Source: JAVKFY01 sp040223615
GTDB taxonomy: Bacteria > Pseudomonadota > Alphaproteobacteria > GCA-2731375
Direction: 5' to 3'
DNA length: 64,000 bases
NCBI GenBank assembly: GCA_040223615.1
Contig: JAVKFY010000025.1
Span: forward strand, 1-64,000
The notes under the pieces: generated by a model
Told to the model about the DNA's origin: nothing
What the model saw: only the letters and a program-made list of their open reading frames with translations
The model's database searches: none
Part shown: positions 1 through 8,179 of the stretch, piece after piece
Position numbering within the stretch: position 1 is the first letter of the stretch
How the letters are laid out: each line of letters starts with the position of its first letter
Made by a program: the position numbers and the translations under genes

Positions 1-121
1 GCCGTGAGCGCGCAGCAGCACGCTCACATTGAGAAGCAGGCCGTGTCCTGTTGGGTACGGCCGTGAGCGCGCAGCAGCACGCTCACATTGAGAAGCAGGC
101 CGTGTCCTGTTGGGCACGGCC
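1..121 (+). repeat. Tandem 59-bp double-hairpin repeat before ydcF
   Basis: Two nearly identical 59-bp units (1-59 and 60-118) end directly at the ydcF start codon. Each unit holds two palindromes. Hairpin 1 is GTGAGCG/CGCTCAC (4-10 with 21-27; 63-69 with 80-86). Hairpin 2 is GGCCGTG/YACGGCC (39-45 with 56-62; 98-104 with 115-121). In the first unit hairpin 2 has T in place of C, which keeps a G-U pair. Related units lie before tlyA and hpt. More copies may lie beyond the window edge. Confidence 0.9.
4..66 (+). CDS. Mini-ORF, repeat unit 1 (putative leader peptide)
   Basis: A GTG-initiated frame of 20 codons beginning MSAQQHAH and ending CWVRP. Its TGA (64-66) overlaps the GTG of the next unit (63-65). 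It looks like a product of the repeat. Expression is unproven and no Shine-Dalgarno sequence can be judged so close to the window edge. The same N- and C-terminal residues recur in the other copies in this window. Confidence 0.3.
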   Translation: MSAQQHAHIEKQAVSCWVRP

Positions 122-125
122 GTGA
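63..125 (+). CDS. Mini-ORF, repeat unit 2, coupled to ydcF
   Basis: A second 20-codon frame (MSAQQHAH...CWARP). Its TGA (123-125) overlaps the GTG start of ydcF (122-124) in a GTGA junction, the classic geometry for translational coupling. It differs from unit 1 at one codon near the end (GCA for GTA). It may instead be a side effect of a non-coding palindromic repeat. Confidence 0.3.
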   Translation: MSAQQHAHIEKQAVSCWARP

Positions 126-745
126 CGCTCGACTCTCGCGAGAGCCGGCCGGAACGGCGCGGCTCGCCGCTCGGCGGCCTGACCCGGCTGTTGCTGGCGC
201 TGGCACTGGCCTGGCTCGGCGGCCTGATCTATTTCATCCACGGCCTGCCGCGACCCGGGCCGGACGACGGCAGCCGAACCGACGCCATCGTGGTGCTGAC
301 CGGCGGCGCGGAGCGGCTGGAGGCCGGGCTGGCGCTGCTCGCCGCCGAGCGCGGCCAGCGCCTGCTGATCTCCGGCGTCGACCCGGCGACGACGGCGCGC
401 GACCTGGAACAGCTCAGCGGCGACAAGGCGGCGCAGTTCGCCTGCTGCGTCGACCTCGGCCGCGCGCCGGACACCGTGCACAACGCGGAGGAAACCGCGC
501 TGTGGGTGCGCCAGCACGGCTTCGAGAGCCTGCGGCTGGTGACCGCCAACTATCACATGCCGCGCGCGCTGCTGCTGTTCCAGCAGACCATACCGGCGGT
601 GCGCGTGGTCCCCAGCCCGGTATTCTCCGGCAATGTCGACCTCGACGGCTGGTGGCACGACGTCTATTCGGCCCAGGTCCTGGCCAACGAGTTCACCAAG
701 TACCTGGTCAGCCTGCTGAAGGCGCGGTTGGCGGACCTCGGCTGA
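122..745 (+). CDS. YdcF/ElyC family (DUF218) membrane-anchored protein
   Basis: DUF218 proteins such as YdcF and ElyC are single-pass envelope proteins; ElyC affects cell-wall precursor supply, and other members are of unknown function. This 207-residue protein has an N-terminal membrane segment (LLLALALAWLGGLIYF, about residues 22-37), then the DUF218 core with DAIVVLTGG, an N-A-E-E-T segment and the ANYHMPRA motif typical of the family. I chose GTG at 122 because it abuts the repeat; a TTG at 110 in the same frame is an alternative. There is no Shine-Dalgarno sequence, so initiation may depend on coupling from the upstream mini-ORF. Its stop overlaps plsC (TGATG), indicating an operon. Confidence 0.85.
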   Translation: MTLDSRESRPERRGSPLGGLTRLLLALALAWLGGLIYFIHGLPRPGPDDGSRTDAIVVLTGGAERLEAGLALLAAERGQRLLISGVDPATTARDLEQLSGDKAAQFACCVDLGRAPDTVHNAEETALWVRQHGFESLRLVTANYHMPRALLLFQQTIPAVRVVPSPVFSGNVDLDGWWHDVYSAQVLANEFTKYLVSLLKARLADLG

Positions 746-1476
746 TGGTGGTGCGTTCGGCCCTGTTCAACGCCGCGTTCTACGTCTGGACCGTCGGGCT
801 GGCGATCGCGCACCTCTCGTTCATGTTCTTCGTCCGGCGCGAGGTGCTGGCGCGCACGCTGGCCTGGTGGTCGCGCTCGGTGGTGGCGATGATGCGGGCG
901 ACCTGCAACATCGTGCTGGACGTGCGCGGCCGCGACAACCTGGTGCCGGGACCGGCCATCGTCGTCGCCAAGCATCAGTCGGCCTTCGACACGCTGGTCT
1001 GGCACGCCCTGCTGCCGGACCCGGCGATGGTGCTGAAGAAGGAGCTGACCTGGATCCCGATCTACGGCCAGCTCGCCTCGCGGTTGCAGATGATCCCGGT
1101 CGACCGTGGCGCCGGCGGCGCGGCGATAAAGTCGCTGCTGCGCGGCGGCGAAACGGCGGCGAAGCAGGGCCGGCACATCGTGATCTTCCCGCAAGGCACC
1201 CGCACCGCGCCCGGCACGCCGGTGGAAGACGTGCCCTACCACCCCGGGGCGACGGCGCTGTACAGCCGGCTGAAGCTGCCGGTGGTGCCGGTGGCACTGA
1301 ATACCGGCCTGTTCTGGCCCCGCCGCACTTTCCTGCGCTATCCGGGCACCATGGTGATCGAGTATCTCGAGCCGATCCCGCCGGGCCTGCCGCGCGCGCA
1401 ATTCCAGACGCTGCTGGAGGACCGCATCGAGAGCGCGACCCGGCGGCTGGAAGCGGAAGCCGAGGCGCGGCGATGA
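745..1476 (+). CDS. plsC: 1-acyl-sn-glycerol-3-phosphate acyltransferase
   Basis: PlsC acylates lysophosphatidic acid to phosphatidic acid at the inner membrane, the second acylation in phospholipid synthesis. The 243-residue protein has an N-terminal hydrophobic stretch (about residues 8-30), the catalytic HX4D motif as HQSAFD near residue 75, and the substrate-binding FPQGTR motif. ATG at 745 overlaps the ydcF stop by one base, and its own stop overlaps the next start (ATGA). The family is clear; the chain-length preference is not. Confidence 0.9.
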   Translation: MVVRSALFNAAFYVWTVGLAIAHLSFMFFVRREVLARTLAWWSRSVVAMMRATCNIVLDVRGRDNLVPGPAIVVAKHQSAFDTLVWHALLPDPAMVLKKELTWIPIYGQLASRLQMIPVDRGAGGAAIKSLLRGGETAAKQGRHIVIFPQGTRTAPGTPVEDVPYHPGATALYSRLKLPVVPVALNTGLFWPRRTFLRYPGTMVIEYLEPIPPGLPRAQFQTLLEDRIESATRRLEAEAEARR

Positions 1477-2222
1477 GTGCGCCGGTTGCCATCGTCACCG
1501 GCGGCAGCCGTGGCATCGGCGCGGCCGTGGTGCGCCGGCTCGCGTCGGCCGGCCACACCGTCTGTTTCAGCCATCGCGACAGCGCCGAGGACGCGGCGGC
1601 GGTGATCGCGGCCGTCACAGAAGCCGGCGGCGTGGCCCACGCGGTGCGGGCCGATGTCGCCAGCGAGGCCGATATCGTGGCGCTGTTCCAGGCCGCCGAC
1701 GCGCTGGGGCCGCTGGCGGCGCTGGTCAACAATGCCGGCTTCACCGGGCCGGCCGGACGCCGGGTCGCCGACGCCGAGGCCGACCTGCTGGCCCGGGTGT
1801 TCGCGATCAACGTCATCGGACCGATGCTGGCGGCGCGCGAGGCGGTGCGGCGCATGGCCACCGGTCGCGGCGGCACAGGCGGGCGCATCGTCAACGTGTC
1901 GTCCAGTGCCGCCCGGCGCGGCTCGCCCGGCGAGTGGGTCGACTATGCCGCCGCCAAGGCGGCGCTCGACACGTTCACGCGCGGACTGGCGCTCGAATTG
2001 ACCGGCGACGGCATCCGGGTGAACGCGGTGGCGCCGGGCCTGACCGATACCGGCCTGCACGCCCTGGCCGGCGCGCCGGACCGGGCGCAACGGCTGGCGC
2101 CGCGAATTCCGCTGGGCCGGGCCGGCAGCGCCGACGAGATGGCCCGAGCCATCGCCTGGCTGGTCACCGACGCACCGGACTACATGACCGGCGCGATCGT
2201 CCCGGTGGACGGCGGTTTCTAG
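1473..2222 (+). CDS. SDR family oxidoreductase
   Basis: A 249-residue short-chain dehydrogenase/reductase of the classical type. The Rossmann motif TGGSRGIG is near residue 10, NNAG lies mid-protein, and the catalytic Ser (VNVSSSA) is followed by YAAAK. The end, PVDGGF, is typical of FabG-like reductases. The GG-S-R-G-I-G pattern with a small residue at the cofactor-specificity site suggests NADP(H), but this is inference. It starts inside the plsC stop (ATGA), so it is the third gene of a ydcF-plsC-SDR operon. The substrate is unknown. Confidence 0.85.
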   Translation: MSAPVAIVTGGSRGIGAAVVRRLASAGHTVCFSHRDSAEDAAAVIAAVTEAGGVAHAVRADVASEADIVALFQAADALGPLAALVNNAGFTGPAGRRVADAEADLLARVFAINVIGPMLAAREAVRRMATGRGGTGGRIVNVSSSAARRGSPGEWVDYAAAKAALDTFTRGLALELTGDGIRVNAVAPGLTDTGLHALAGAPDRAQRLAPRIPLGRAGSADEMARAIAWLVTDAPDYMTGAIVPVDGGF

Positions 2223-2382
2223 CCCGGCGAGCGTCGGAATCTCTTACAGGCAGGTTACACGCACAATTCCCTCATATGAGCAAGCACATGATTTCATAGA
2301 GGAATCGGCCTTGGCTCGGATATTGCTTTGTCTCCGACGTAAATGGGAGCGCCGAACAACGGCGGCCAGGGAAAGCACTGTG

Positions 2383-2556
2383 ATGGGAACCGAGCGTAGA
2401 CCGATGTTACGGCACTCAGTTTGGCCAAACGACCCGCATGCCGCACCACGCCGGTGGTCGCTGAAGGTGTCGCTTTTGCTGCTGTTGACCATGTGCGTCA
2501 TGGCCTGGGCCGTTGTCGGCGGCGCGCTGCACATGCTGTACCGGTTCGTCAGCTAG
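2383..2556 (+). CDS. Small single-pass membrane protein, hypothetical
   Basis: A 57-residue frame with a charged, basic N-terminus (MGTERRPMLRHS) and one strong C-terminal membrane segment (VSLLLLLTMCVMAWAVVGGAL). ATG at 2383 is preceded by a purine-rich GGGAAAG. A GTG at 2311 would extend it by 24 basic residues. The family is not recognised. It lies alone between the SDR gene and nrdJ. The membrane segment makes it more credible than a random frame, but expression is unproven. Confidence 0.45.
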   Translation: MGTERRPMLRHSVWPNDPHAAPRRWSLKVSLLLLLTMCVMAWAVVGGALHMLYRFVS

Positions 2557-2630
2557 GACAGGACCGGTCGGAACCAAGCAGGAACATCTTTCCCCTAAAC
2601 ACGCTTTCAGGTATCATCCGGCATAAGCTC

Positions 2631-2653
2631 AAGGCGCCCGTGCAAGGCGCCTT
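2631..2653 (+). terminator. Hairpin upstream of nrdJ
   Basis: An 8-bp perfect stem AAGGCGCC/GGCGCCTT (2631-2638 with 2646-2653) with a 7-nt loop. It could end transcription of the small membrane-protein gene or sit in the nrdJ leader. No clear T-tract follows, so its role as an intrinsic terminator is weakly supported. Confidence 0.35.
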
Positions 2654-2686
2654 CGTCGTCTCGAGCCAGGAGCGGAGTGCCGGCCG

Positions 2687-5600
2687 ATGCCCACCGTTGC
2701 GCCGATCTCGCAACAGATCTGGGACATGAAGTATCGCTTCCGCGGTGCCAGCGGCGCGCCGGTGGACGACACCATCGAGGCGACCTGGCGCCGGGTGGCG
2801 CGCGCGCTGGCCGCCGGCGAGGCCGACCCGGCCGCCTGGGAAGAGCCGTTCTACGAGGCGCTGGCCGATTTCCGGTTCCTGCCGGCCGGCCGCATCGTCG
2901 CCGGCGCCGGCACCGAGCGGCGGGTCACCCTGTTCAACTGCTTCGTGATGGGCACGGTCGGCGACGACATGGCGTCGATCTTCGACAACCTGAAGGAAGC
3001 CGCGCTGACCATGCAGCAGGGCGGCGGCATCGGCTACGACTTCTCCACCCTGCGGCCACGCGGCGCCCCGGTCGCCGGCGTCGGCGCCGACGCGTCGGGA
3101 CCGCTGACCTTCATGGACGTGTGGGACGCGATGTGCCGCACGATCATGAGCGCCGGACACCGGCGCGGCGCGATGATGGCGACGATGCGCTGCGACCACC
3201 CGGACATCGAGGCGTTCGTCGACGCCAAGCGCGAAGCCGGCCGGCTGCGCATGTTCAATCTCTCGGTGCTGGTGACCGATGCGTTCATGACCGCGGTGAA
3301 GGCCGACGCGCCGTGGGACCTGACGTTCAACGGCCGGGTCTACAAGTCGGTGCAGGCGCGCGGCCTGTGGGACCGGATCATGCGCGGCACCTACGCCTAT
3401 GCCGAACCCGGCGTGATCTTCATCGACCGCATCAACGCCCGCAACAACCTGCACTATTGCGAGACCATCGCCGCCACCAACCCGTGCGTCACCGACGATA
3501 CCTGGGTGCACACCACCGATGGCCCGCGCCAGGTCGCCGACCTGGTTGGCCAACGCTTCACCGCACTGGTCGACGGCCGCCCGCACGCCAGCGGTCCGGA
3601 CGGGTTTTTCCGAACCGGGCGCAAGCCGGTGCTGCGACTGACCACGCGCGAGGGGTATTGCCTTCGGCTGACCGCCGAACATCCGGTGCGCAAGGTGACC
3701 ACGCATACCCGCTGGCGCCAGGAGACCGCCTGGGTCAAGGCCGGTGAGCTCGCACCCGGCGACGAGATCGTGCTGCACGATCATCGCGCCATGCCAGCCT
3801 GGCCGAGCGCGCCGGCGATCGCCGACATCGCCACGCCGGCGACCGGCTATCTACTCGGCCTGCTGATCGGCGACGGCACGATGAAGGCTGACGCTGCGAT
3901 CCTGAGCGCCTGGCCCGGCGAGATCGCCTGTAACGGCGGCACGGCCCGTCCGGGCGTCGCCAGGGTAATGGAAGCGGCCGAAGCGGCGGCGCGGACCCTG
4001 CCACACCGGGCCGACTTCGCCGGCTGGATGGCCGTTCGTGAGCGCGGCGAAATGCGCATGAAGTCCGCCGCGGTCCGCAACGTGGCGCGCGGCTTCGGGC
4101 TGGCGCCGGGTCGCAAGGACATCACGCCGGCGATCGAGACCGGCTCGTCGGATTTCGCCCGCGCGTTCCTGCGCGGCCTGTTCGACGCCGACGGCAGCGT
4201 GCAGGGCAGCCAGGTCAAGGGCGTGTCGGTGCGCCTGGCACAAAGCAACCTGGGCCGACTGCAGGCGGCGCAGCGCATGCTGGCCCGGCTTGGCATCATG
4301 GCGACGATCTATCGCGAGCGGCGCCCGGCCGGACAATCTGTGCTGCCGGACGGCAAGGGTGGCCACGCGGCCTACGACACCGCCGCCAACCACGAACTGG
4401 CGATCTCCAAAGAGAACCTGTACCGCTTCGCCGAGCTTGTCGGTTTCGAAGACAGCGACAAGGCGGCGCGGCTGACATCCCTGCTTGCCGGTTACCAGCG
4501 GACACCGAACCGCGAGACCTTCCTGGCCCGGGTCGAGGCACTGACGCCCGATGGCGAGGCCGAGGTGTTCGACGTGCAGGTGCCGGGCGTCAACGCTTTC
4601 GATGCCAATGGCGTTATGGCGCACAATTGCGGCGAACAGCCGTTGCCGCCGTATGGCGCGTGTCTGCTGGGGTCGGTGAACCTGGCGCGGCTGGTGGTCG
4701 ATCCGTTCGAGGCGACGGCGCACCTGGACCTCGACGCGCTCGACAAGCTGGTGCGGACCGCGGTGCGGATGCTGGACAACGCCATCGACGTGTCGCGCTT
4801 CCCGCTTCCCGCCCAGGCCGAGGAGGCGCGGGCGAAGCGGCGCATGGGGCTGGGCGTGACCGGGCTGGCCGATGCGCTGATCTTCTGTCGCGCACGCTAC
4901 GGCTCGGCGGCGTCGGTGGCGCTGATCGAGACCTGGATGGCGGCGCTGCGCCGTTCGGCCTACCTGTCCAGCGCCGAACTGGCGGCCGAGAAAGGTGCCT
5001 TCCCGCTGTTCGAGGCGGAACCCTATCTCGCCGGCGAGAGCGTCGCCGAGCTCGACGAGGACGTGCGCGAGGCGATCGGACAGCACGGCATCCGCAACGC
5101 GCTGCTGACCTCGGTGGCGCCGACCGGCACGATCTCGATCTTCGCCGACAACGTTTCCAGCGGCCTGGAGCCGGTGTTCTCGTTCACCTACAACCGCTCA
5201 GTGTTGATGCCGGACGGCGAGCGGCGGCAGGAGACGGTGACCGATTACGCCTATCGCGTCTGGCGCGCGAGCCATGGCGAACAGCCGCTGCCAGACTATT
5301 TCGTCGACGCGCAGATGCTGGCGCCGGCCGACCACCTGGCGGTGCAGGCGGCGGTGCAGAAATACGTCGACAGCTCGATCTCCAAGACCATCAACTGCCC
5401 CGAAGACATCGCCTTCGACGACTTCAAGGACATCTACCTGAACGCCTACGAGATGGGCTGCAAGGGCTGCACCACCTACCGGCCGAACGACGTGACCGGC
5501 TCGGTGCTGTCGACCGCCGACGAGGCGAAACCGGCGGAAGCCGAGATGGAGCTGCCGTTCGACAAGCCGGCGCTGGTGGCGAAGCCGAAGGACTCCTACG

Positions 5601-6133
5601 ACGCTGGCGGCGTGGTCTACATGACCAAGCCGCTGGACCGGCCGGAGGCCCTGCCCGGCAGCACCTACAAGATCAACTGGCCGGAAAGCGACCACGCGAT
5701 CTACATCACCATCAACGACGTGATCCAGGACGGTCGGCGGCGCCCGTTCGAGGTGTTCATCAACTCCAAGAACATGGAGCACTTCGCCTGGACGGTAGCG
5801 CTGACGCGGATGATCTCGGCGGTGTTCCGGCGCGGCGGCGACGTGTCATTCGTGGTGGAGGAGCTGAAGGCAGTGTTCGACCCGCGCGGCGGCTCGTGGA
5901 TGGGCGGGCGCTACGTGCCCTCGCTGCTGGCCGCGATCGGCGAGGTGATCGAGAAGCACATGATCGACATCGGCTTCATCGGCGGCGAGGACGAGAAGCC
6001 GCGCCTGGCGCTGGCCGCCAACGCCGGCGAGTCGTCCCGCCTGCGCGGCTGCCCGCGCTGCGGCGAGGCCAGCCTGGTGCGCCAGGAAGGCTGCGACACA
6101 TGCGTCAGTTGCGGCTATTCGAAGTGCGGGTGA
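2687..6133 (+). CDS. nrdJ: B12-dependent ribonucleoside-diphosphate reductase with intein
   Basis: The class II ribonucleotide reductase makes deoxynucleotides with adenosylcobalamin as radical source, in the cytoplasm and independent of oxygen. The 1148-residue precursor holds an intein (residues 267-647) that splits the NPCGEQPL motif between Pro and Cys; after splicing a 767-residue enzyme remains. The +1 Cys of the intein is therefore the radical-site cysteine, so the precursor should be inactive. Further landmarks are FNCFVMG near residue 85, the C-terminal TSCPD-like region and the final CPRCG...CVSCGYSKCG cysteine cluster that re-reduces the active site. ATG at 2687 follows an AGGAGCGGAG Shine-Dalgarno. 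The cobalt-insertion genes cobS/cobT lie 25 kb away, consistent with B12 dependence. Confidence 0.95.
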   Translation: MPTVAPISQQIWDMKYRFRGASGAPVDDTIEATWRRVARALAAGEADPAAWEEPFYEALADFRFLPAGRIVAGAGTERRVTLFNCFVMGTVGDDMASIFDNLKEAALTMQQGGGIGYDFSTLRPRGAPVAGVGADASGPLTFMDVWDAMCRTIMSAGHRRGAMMATMRCDHPDIEAFVDAKREAGRLRMFNLSVLVTDAFMTAVKADAPWDLTFNGRVYKSVQARGLWDRIMRGTYAYAEPGVIFIDRINARNNLHYCETIAATNPCVTDDTWVHTTDGPRQVADLVGQRFTALVDGRPHASGPDGFFRTGRKPVLRLTTREGYCLRLTAEHPVRKVTTHTRWRQETAWVKAGELAPGDEIVLHDHRAMPAWPSAPAIADIATPATGYLLGLLIGDGTMKADAAILSAWPGEIACNGGTARPGVARVMEAAEAAARTLPHRADFAGWMAVRERGEMRMKSAAVRNVARGFGLAPGRKDITPAIETGSSDFARAFLRGLFDADGSVQGSQVKGVSVRLAQSNLGRLQAAQRMLARLGIMATIYRERRPAGQSVLPDGKGGHAAYDTAANHELAISKENLYRFAELVGFEDSDKAARLTSLLAGYQRTPNRETFLARVEALTPDGEAEVFDVQVPGVNAFDANGVMAHNCGEQPLPPYGACLLGSVNLARLVVDPFEATAHLDLDALDKLVRTAVRMLDNAIDVSRFPLPAQAEEARAKRRMGLGVTGLADALIFCRARYGSAASVALIETWMAALRRSAYLSSAELAAEKGAFPLFEAEPYLAGESVAELDEDVREAIGQHGIRNALLTSVAPTGTISIFADNVSSGLEPVFSFTYNRSVLMPDGERRQETVTDYAYRVWRASHGEQPLPDYFVDAQMLAPADHLAVQAAVQKYVDSSISKTINCPEDIAFDDFKDIYLNAYEMGCKGCTTYRPNDVTGSVLSTADEAKPAEAEMELPFDKPALVAKPKDSYDAGGVVYMTKPLDRPEALPGSTYKINWPESDHAIYITINDVIQDGRRRPFEVFINSKNMEHFAWTVALTRMISAVFRRGGDVSFVVEELKAVFDPRGGSWMGGRYVPSLLAAIGEVIEKHMIDIGFIGGEDEKPRLALAANAGESSRLRGCPRCGEASLVRQEGCDTCVSCGYSKCG
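3485..4627 (+). mobile_element. Intein with DOD homing endonuclease, inside nrdJ
   Basis: A 381-residue in-frame insertion. It starts with Cys (CVTDDTW, block A), has the block B motif TAEH, two dodecapeptide endonuclease motifs (LLGLLIGDG and LRGLFDADG) with their Asp residues intact, block F VFDVQVPG and the C-terminal VMAHN followed by Cys as +1 residue. All splicing nucleophiles (Cys1, penultimate His, terminal Asn, +1 Cys) are present, so splicing and possibly homing activity look intact. The insertion point is a conserved active-site motif, as is usual for inteins. Confidence 0.95.
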
Positions 6134-6140
6134 GGCGACT

Positions 6141-6881
6141 CTAGGTCCGCAGCACCAACCCGCCGTCGATGCGCAGGCCGTGGCCGGTGACGAAGCCGCC
6201 ATAGTCGCTGGCCAGGAACAGGGCGCCGCGGGCGATGTCGATGGGCTGGCCGAGGCGGCGCAGCGCGGCTTTCTTGGCCCACACTTCCGCGATCGCCTCG
6301 TTGTCGAAGTTGCCCTTGGTCATGCCGGTGTAGATCGCGCCGGGCTCGATGTAGTTGGCGGTGATGCCGTACTTGCCGAGCTCCAGCGCCAGCGTGCGGG
6401 TCAGGCCGGCGACACCGGCCTTCGAGGCACAGTAGGCGGCCAGGCCATAGTCGGTCATCTCCGCCATCACCGAGGCAACGTTGATGATGCGCCCGGCCGG
6501 GCTGTCGCGCAGGTGCGGGATCGCCTTCTGGCAAAGCAGGAACTGCGCCTTCAGGTTGACGTCGACGGTGAGGTCCCAGTCCGCCTCGGTCATCACCTCG
6601 GCCAGCGCGTTGCGCGACACGCCGGCGTTGTTCATGACGATGTCGAGGCCGCGGAACTCGCCGATGGCGGTTTCGACGAGCTTGGCCGGCGCGCCCTTCT
6701 CGGCGATGTCCTGCTCCAGCGCGACGATCGATTTCTGGCCGGCATGCGCCTGCACGACCGCGGTACCCGGCCGGTCGACCGCCAGCACCTGGGCGCCCTC
6801 CTCGGCGAACAGCGCCGCCGTTGCCCGCCCGATTCCGGAGGCTGCTCCGGTCACGATCGCCCGCCGTCCTTGTAAACGCAC
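6141..6881 (-). CDS. SDR family oxidoreductase (FabG-like)
   Basis: A 246-residue classical short-chain dehydrogenase. It has TGAASGIG near residue 11, D at the end of the second strand (LAVDRPG, suggesting NAD+), NNAG, the catalytic Ser in NVASVM, YCASK, and a C-terminal IDGGLVL. The start is GTG at 6881 with a GGAGA Shine-Dalgarno 8 bases upstream. It converges on nrdJ with a 7-bp gap and is divergent from the MarR-type regulator, which makes it a candidate regulatory target. The substrate is unknown. Confidence 0.85.
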   Translation of the reverse strand: MRLQGRRAIVTGAASGIGRATAALFAEEGAQVLAVDRPGTAVVQAHAGQKSIVALEQDIAEKGAPAKLVETAIGEFRGLDIVMNNAGVSRNALAEVMTEADWDLTVDVNLKAQFLLCQKAIPHLRDSPAGRIINVASVMAEMTDYGLAAYCASKAGVAGLTRTLALELGKYGITANYIEPGAIYTGMTKGNFDNEAIAEVWAKKAALRRLGQPIDIARGALFLASDYGGFVTGHGLRIDGGLVLRT

Positions 6882-6951
6882 CGTCCATCTCCTTCGCTCA
6901 CCGCGCCATCATAGTTACACCGGCGCTGCCTTTCGCGAGATCGATATTTAG

Positions 6952-6980
6952 TTGCTATTAGCGCATTGACTACATATACT
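6952..6980 (+). promoter_or_regulatory. Promoter and candidate MarR box of the marR gene
   Basis: The -35-like TTGCTA (6952-6957) and -10 TATACT (6975-6980) are 17 bp apart. The expected transcription start falls on or next to the ATG at 6987, so the mRNA would be leaderless; no Shine-Dalgarno sequence is seen. The 11-mer TTGCTATTAGC (6952-6962) overlaps the -35 and recurs in the palindrome at 7473-7485, which suggests autoregulation. Confidence 0.5.
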
Positions 6981-6986
6981 AATGCA

Positions 6987-7424
6987 ATGGACAGGCCGCT
7001 CCTTTCTCCGAACCGCGCTGACCTGGGTCTCGCCGCCCTGATGGAGCAGACCGTTCGTTCGATGTATGACAAACGCGGGCCGCACGAGATTCATCCCGGC
7101 CAGTGGTCGGCGCTGCGGTTCCTGTCGCGTGCCGGCGAAGAGGCGCGCACCGTGAACGGGCTGGCGACTTTTCTCGGCGTGACCCCGGCGCCGGCCTCGC
7201 GCGCCGCAGCGGCGCTGGTCAAGCGCGGCTTCGTGACCCAGGAACCGAACCCGAACGACCGCCGTTCACACACCCTCTCGCTCACCGAAGACGGGCGCGC
7301 GGCCCTGGCGCAGGATCCGATCGCGCGGCTAGCCAACGCGGTCGGCGAGCTCGACGGCGATGTCCGGCGCGCCGTGACCCGGGCCCTGACCCAAATTCAC
7401 CACAGCCTGACCGGCGGCGTCTGA
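6987..7424 (+). CDS. MarR family transcriptional regulator
   Basis: A winged-helix regulator of 145 residues. The helix-turn-helix and wing are seen as VNGLATFLGVTPAPASRAAAALVKRG followed by the wing NPNDRRSHTLSLTEDG, where the D-x-R-S segment is the MarR wing signature. MarR proteins usually act as ligand-released repressors of their own gene and of a neighbour. ATG at 6987 was preferred to TTG at 6966 because the -10 box lies between them. It is flanked by the divergent SDR gene and by the PAS_5 gene, and the same TTGCTATTAGC word occurs upstream of itself and of the PAS_5 gene. Confidence 0.85.
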   Translation: MDRPLLSPNRADLGLAALMEQTVRSMYDKRGPHEIHPGQWSALRFLSRAGEEARTVNGLATFLGVTPAPASRAAAALVKRGFVTQEPNPNDRRSHTLSLTEDGRAALAQDPIARLANAVGELDGDVRRAVTRALTQIHHSLTGGV

Positions 7425-7443
7425 CCGCCGTGACCGCCCGCTC

Positions 7444-7485
7444 TTAGCAATCGTTGACGCAAATCTATATAATTGCTATTAGCAA
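7444..7485 (+). promoter_or_regulatory. Promoter and palindromic operator of the PAS_5 gene
   Basis: The -10 TATAAT (7468-7473) is perfect; the -35 candidate TTAGCA (7444-7449) is weak, at 18 bp. Directly downstream is the perfect palindrome TTGCTATTAGCAA (7473-7485), placed where a bound repressor would block the polymerase. It shares 11 bases with the box over the marR promoter. Confidence 0.5.
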
Positions 7486-7520
7486 CAACATAGTCGGGTG
7501 TATCCGACCAAGGACTTGCC

Positions 7521-8072
7521 ATGATGCCTGAACGTACCAACCAGTATCTCGGCCGCTTGCTGGCCGCGTGGACGCATATGAGCCAGGACGGACAGCCGCC
7601 GGCATATGACGAACTGCGCCCGGAGGCGCTGCGCTTCATCCTGCCCGATGTCTGCCTGATCGATGTCCGCGACGACGGCAGTTTCGGCTTCAGACTGGTC
7701 GGGACCGGCATCGTGGATCGGCTGCGCAACGACCCGACCGGCGAGCCGCTGAACGTACTGGGCCCGCAGACGGCGGCGGCCACGGCCGAACTGTTCGCTG
7801 CGACGGTATCCAAGGCGACGCCGATGGCGGCGACCGGTCGACTGGAGATCGGCGGCCGCGACCGTCTGCTGGACGCACTCTGTCTGCCGCTCGCCGACGA
7901 GGACGGCAGCATTTCCGTCCTGCTGGTCGGGATCGAGTTCCGCTCGTGGTCGCAGGTCGAGGTCGAGCCGCCGCTGGGCGACATGCAGATCTGGGAAGTC
8001 GAGGCCGACGCCAGTGCCACCGTTGGATCCGCGATTCCCGCGCCAATGCGGCGCAGCCAGGCATACTGCTGA
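7521..8072 (+). CDS. PAS_5 domain protein
   Basis: A 183-residue protein resembling the alphaproteobacterial PAS_5 family, a small sensor-like fold of unknown ligand. Visible features are LRPEALRFILPDVCLIDV followed by FGFRLVGTGIVDRLRNDPTGEPL, the usual core order of this family. There is no kinase, GGDEF or DNA-binding domain. ATG at 7521 follows AAGGA. The promoter carries a palindrome shared with the upstream marR gene, so it is probably controlled by that regulator. The cellular role is unknown. Confidence 0.7.
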   Translation: MMPERTNQYLGRLLAAWTHMSQDGQPPAYDELRPEALRFILPDVCLIDVRDDGSFGFRLVGTGIVDRLRNDPTGEPLNVLGPQTAAATAELFAATVSKATPMAATGRLEIGGRDRLLDALCLPLADEDGSISVLLVGIEFRSWSQVEVEPPLGDMQIWEVEADASATVGSAIPAPMRRSQAYC

Positions 8073-8179
8073 CTCCGGCTACTGACTCGGGCGTCGCACT
8101 GAGCGAGATCAAAGCGGCGCGCGCACGCCGGTCCTAGCCTGGGCGGCAGTTCATCGCCCACCGGCCCAGGAGACCGCGC

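Noticed and set aside
2557..2686. Cobalamin riboswitch before B12-dependent nrdJ
   Set aside because: Only 130 bases are available and no B12-box-like pattern is visible; one simple hairpin is present.
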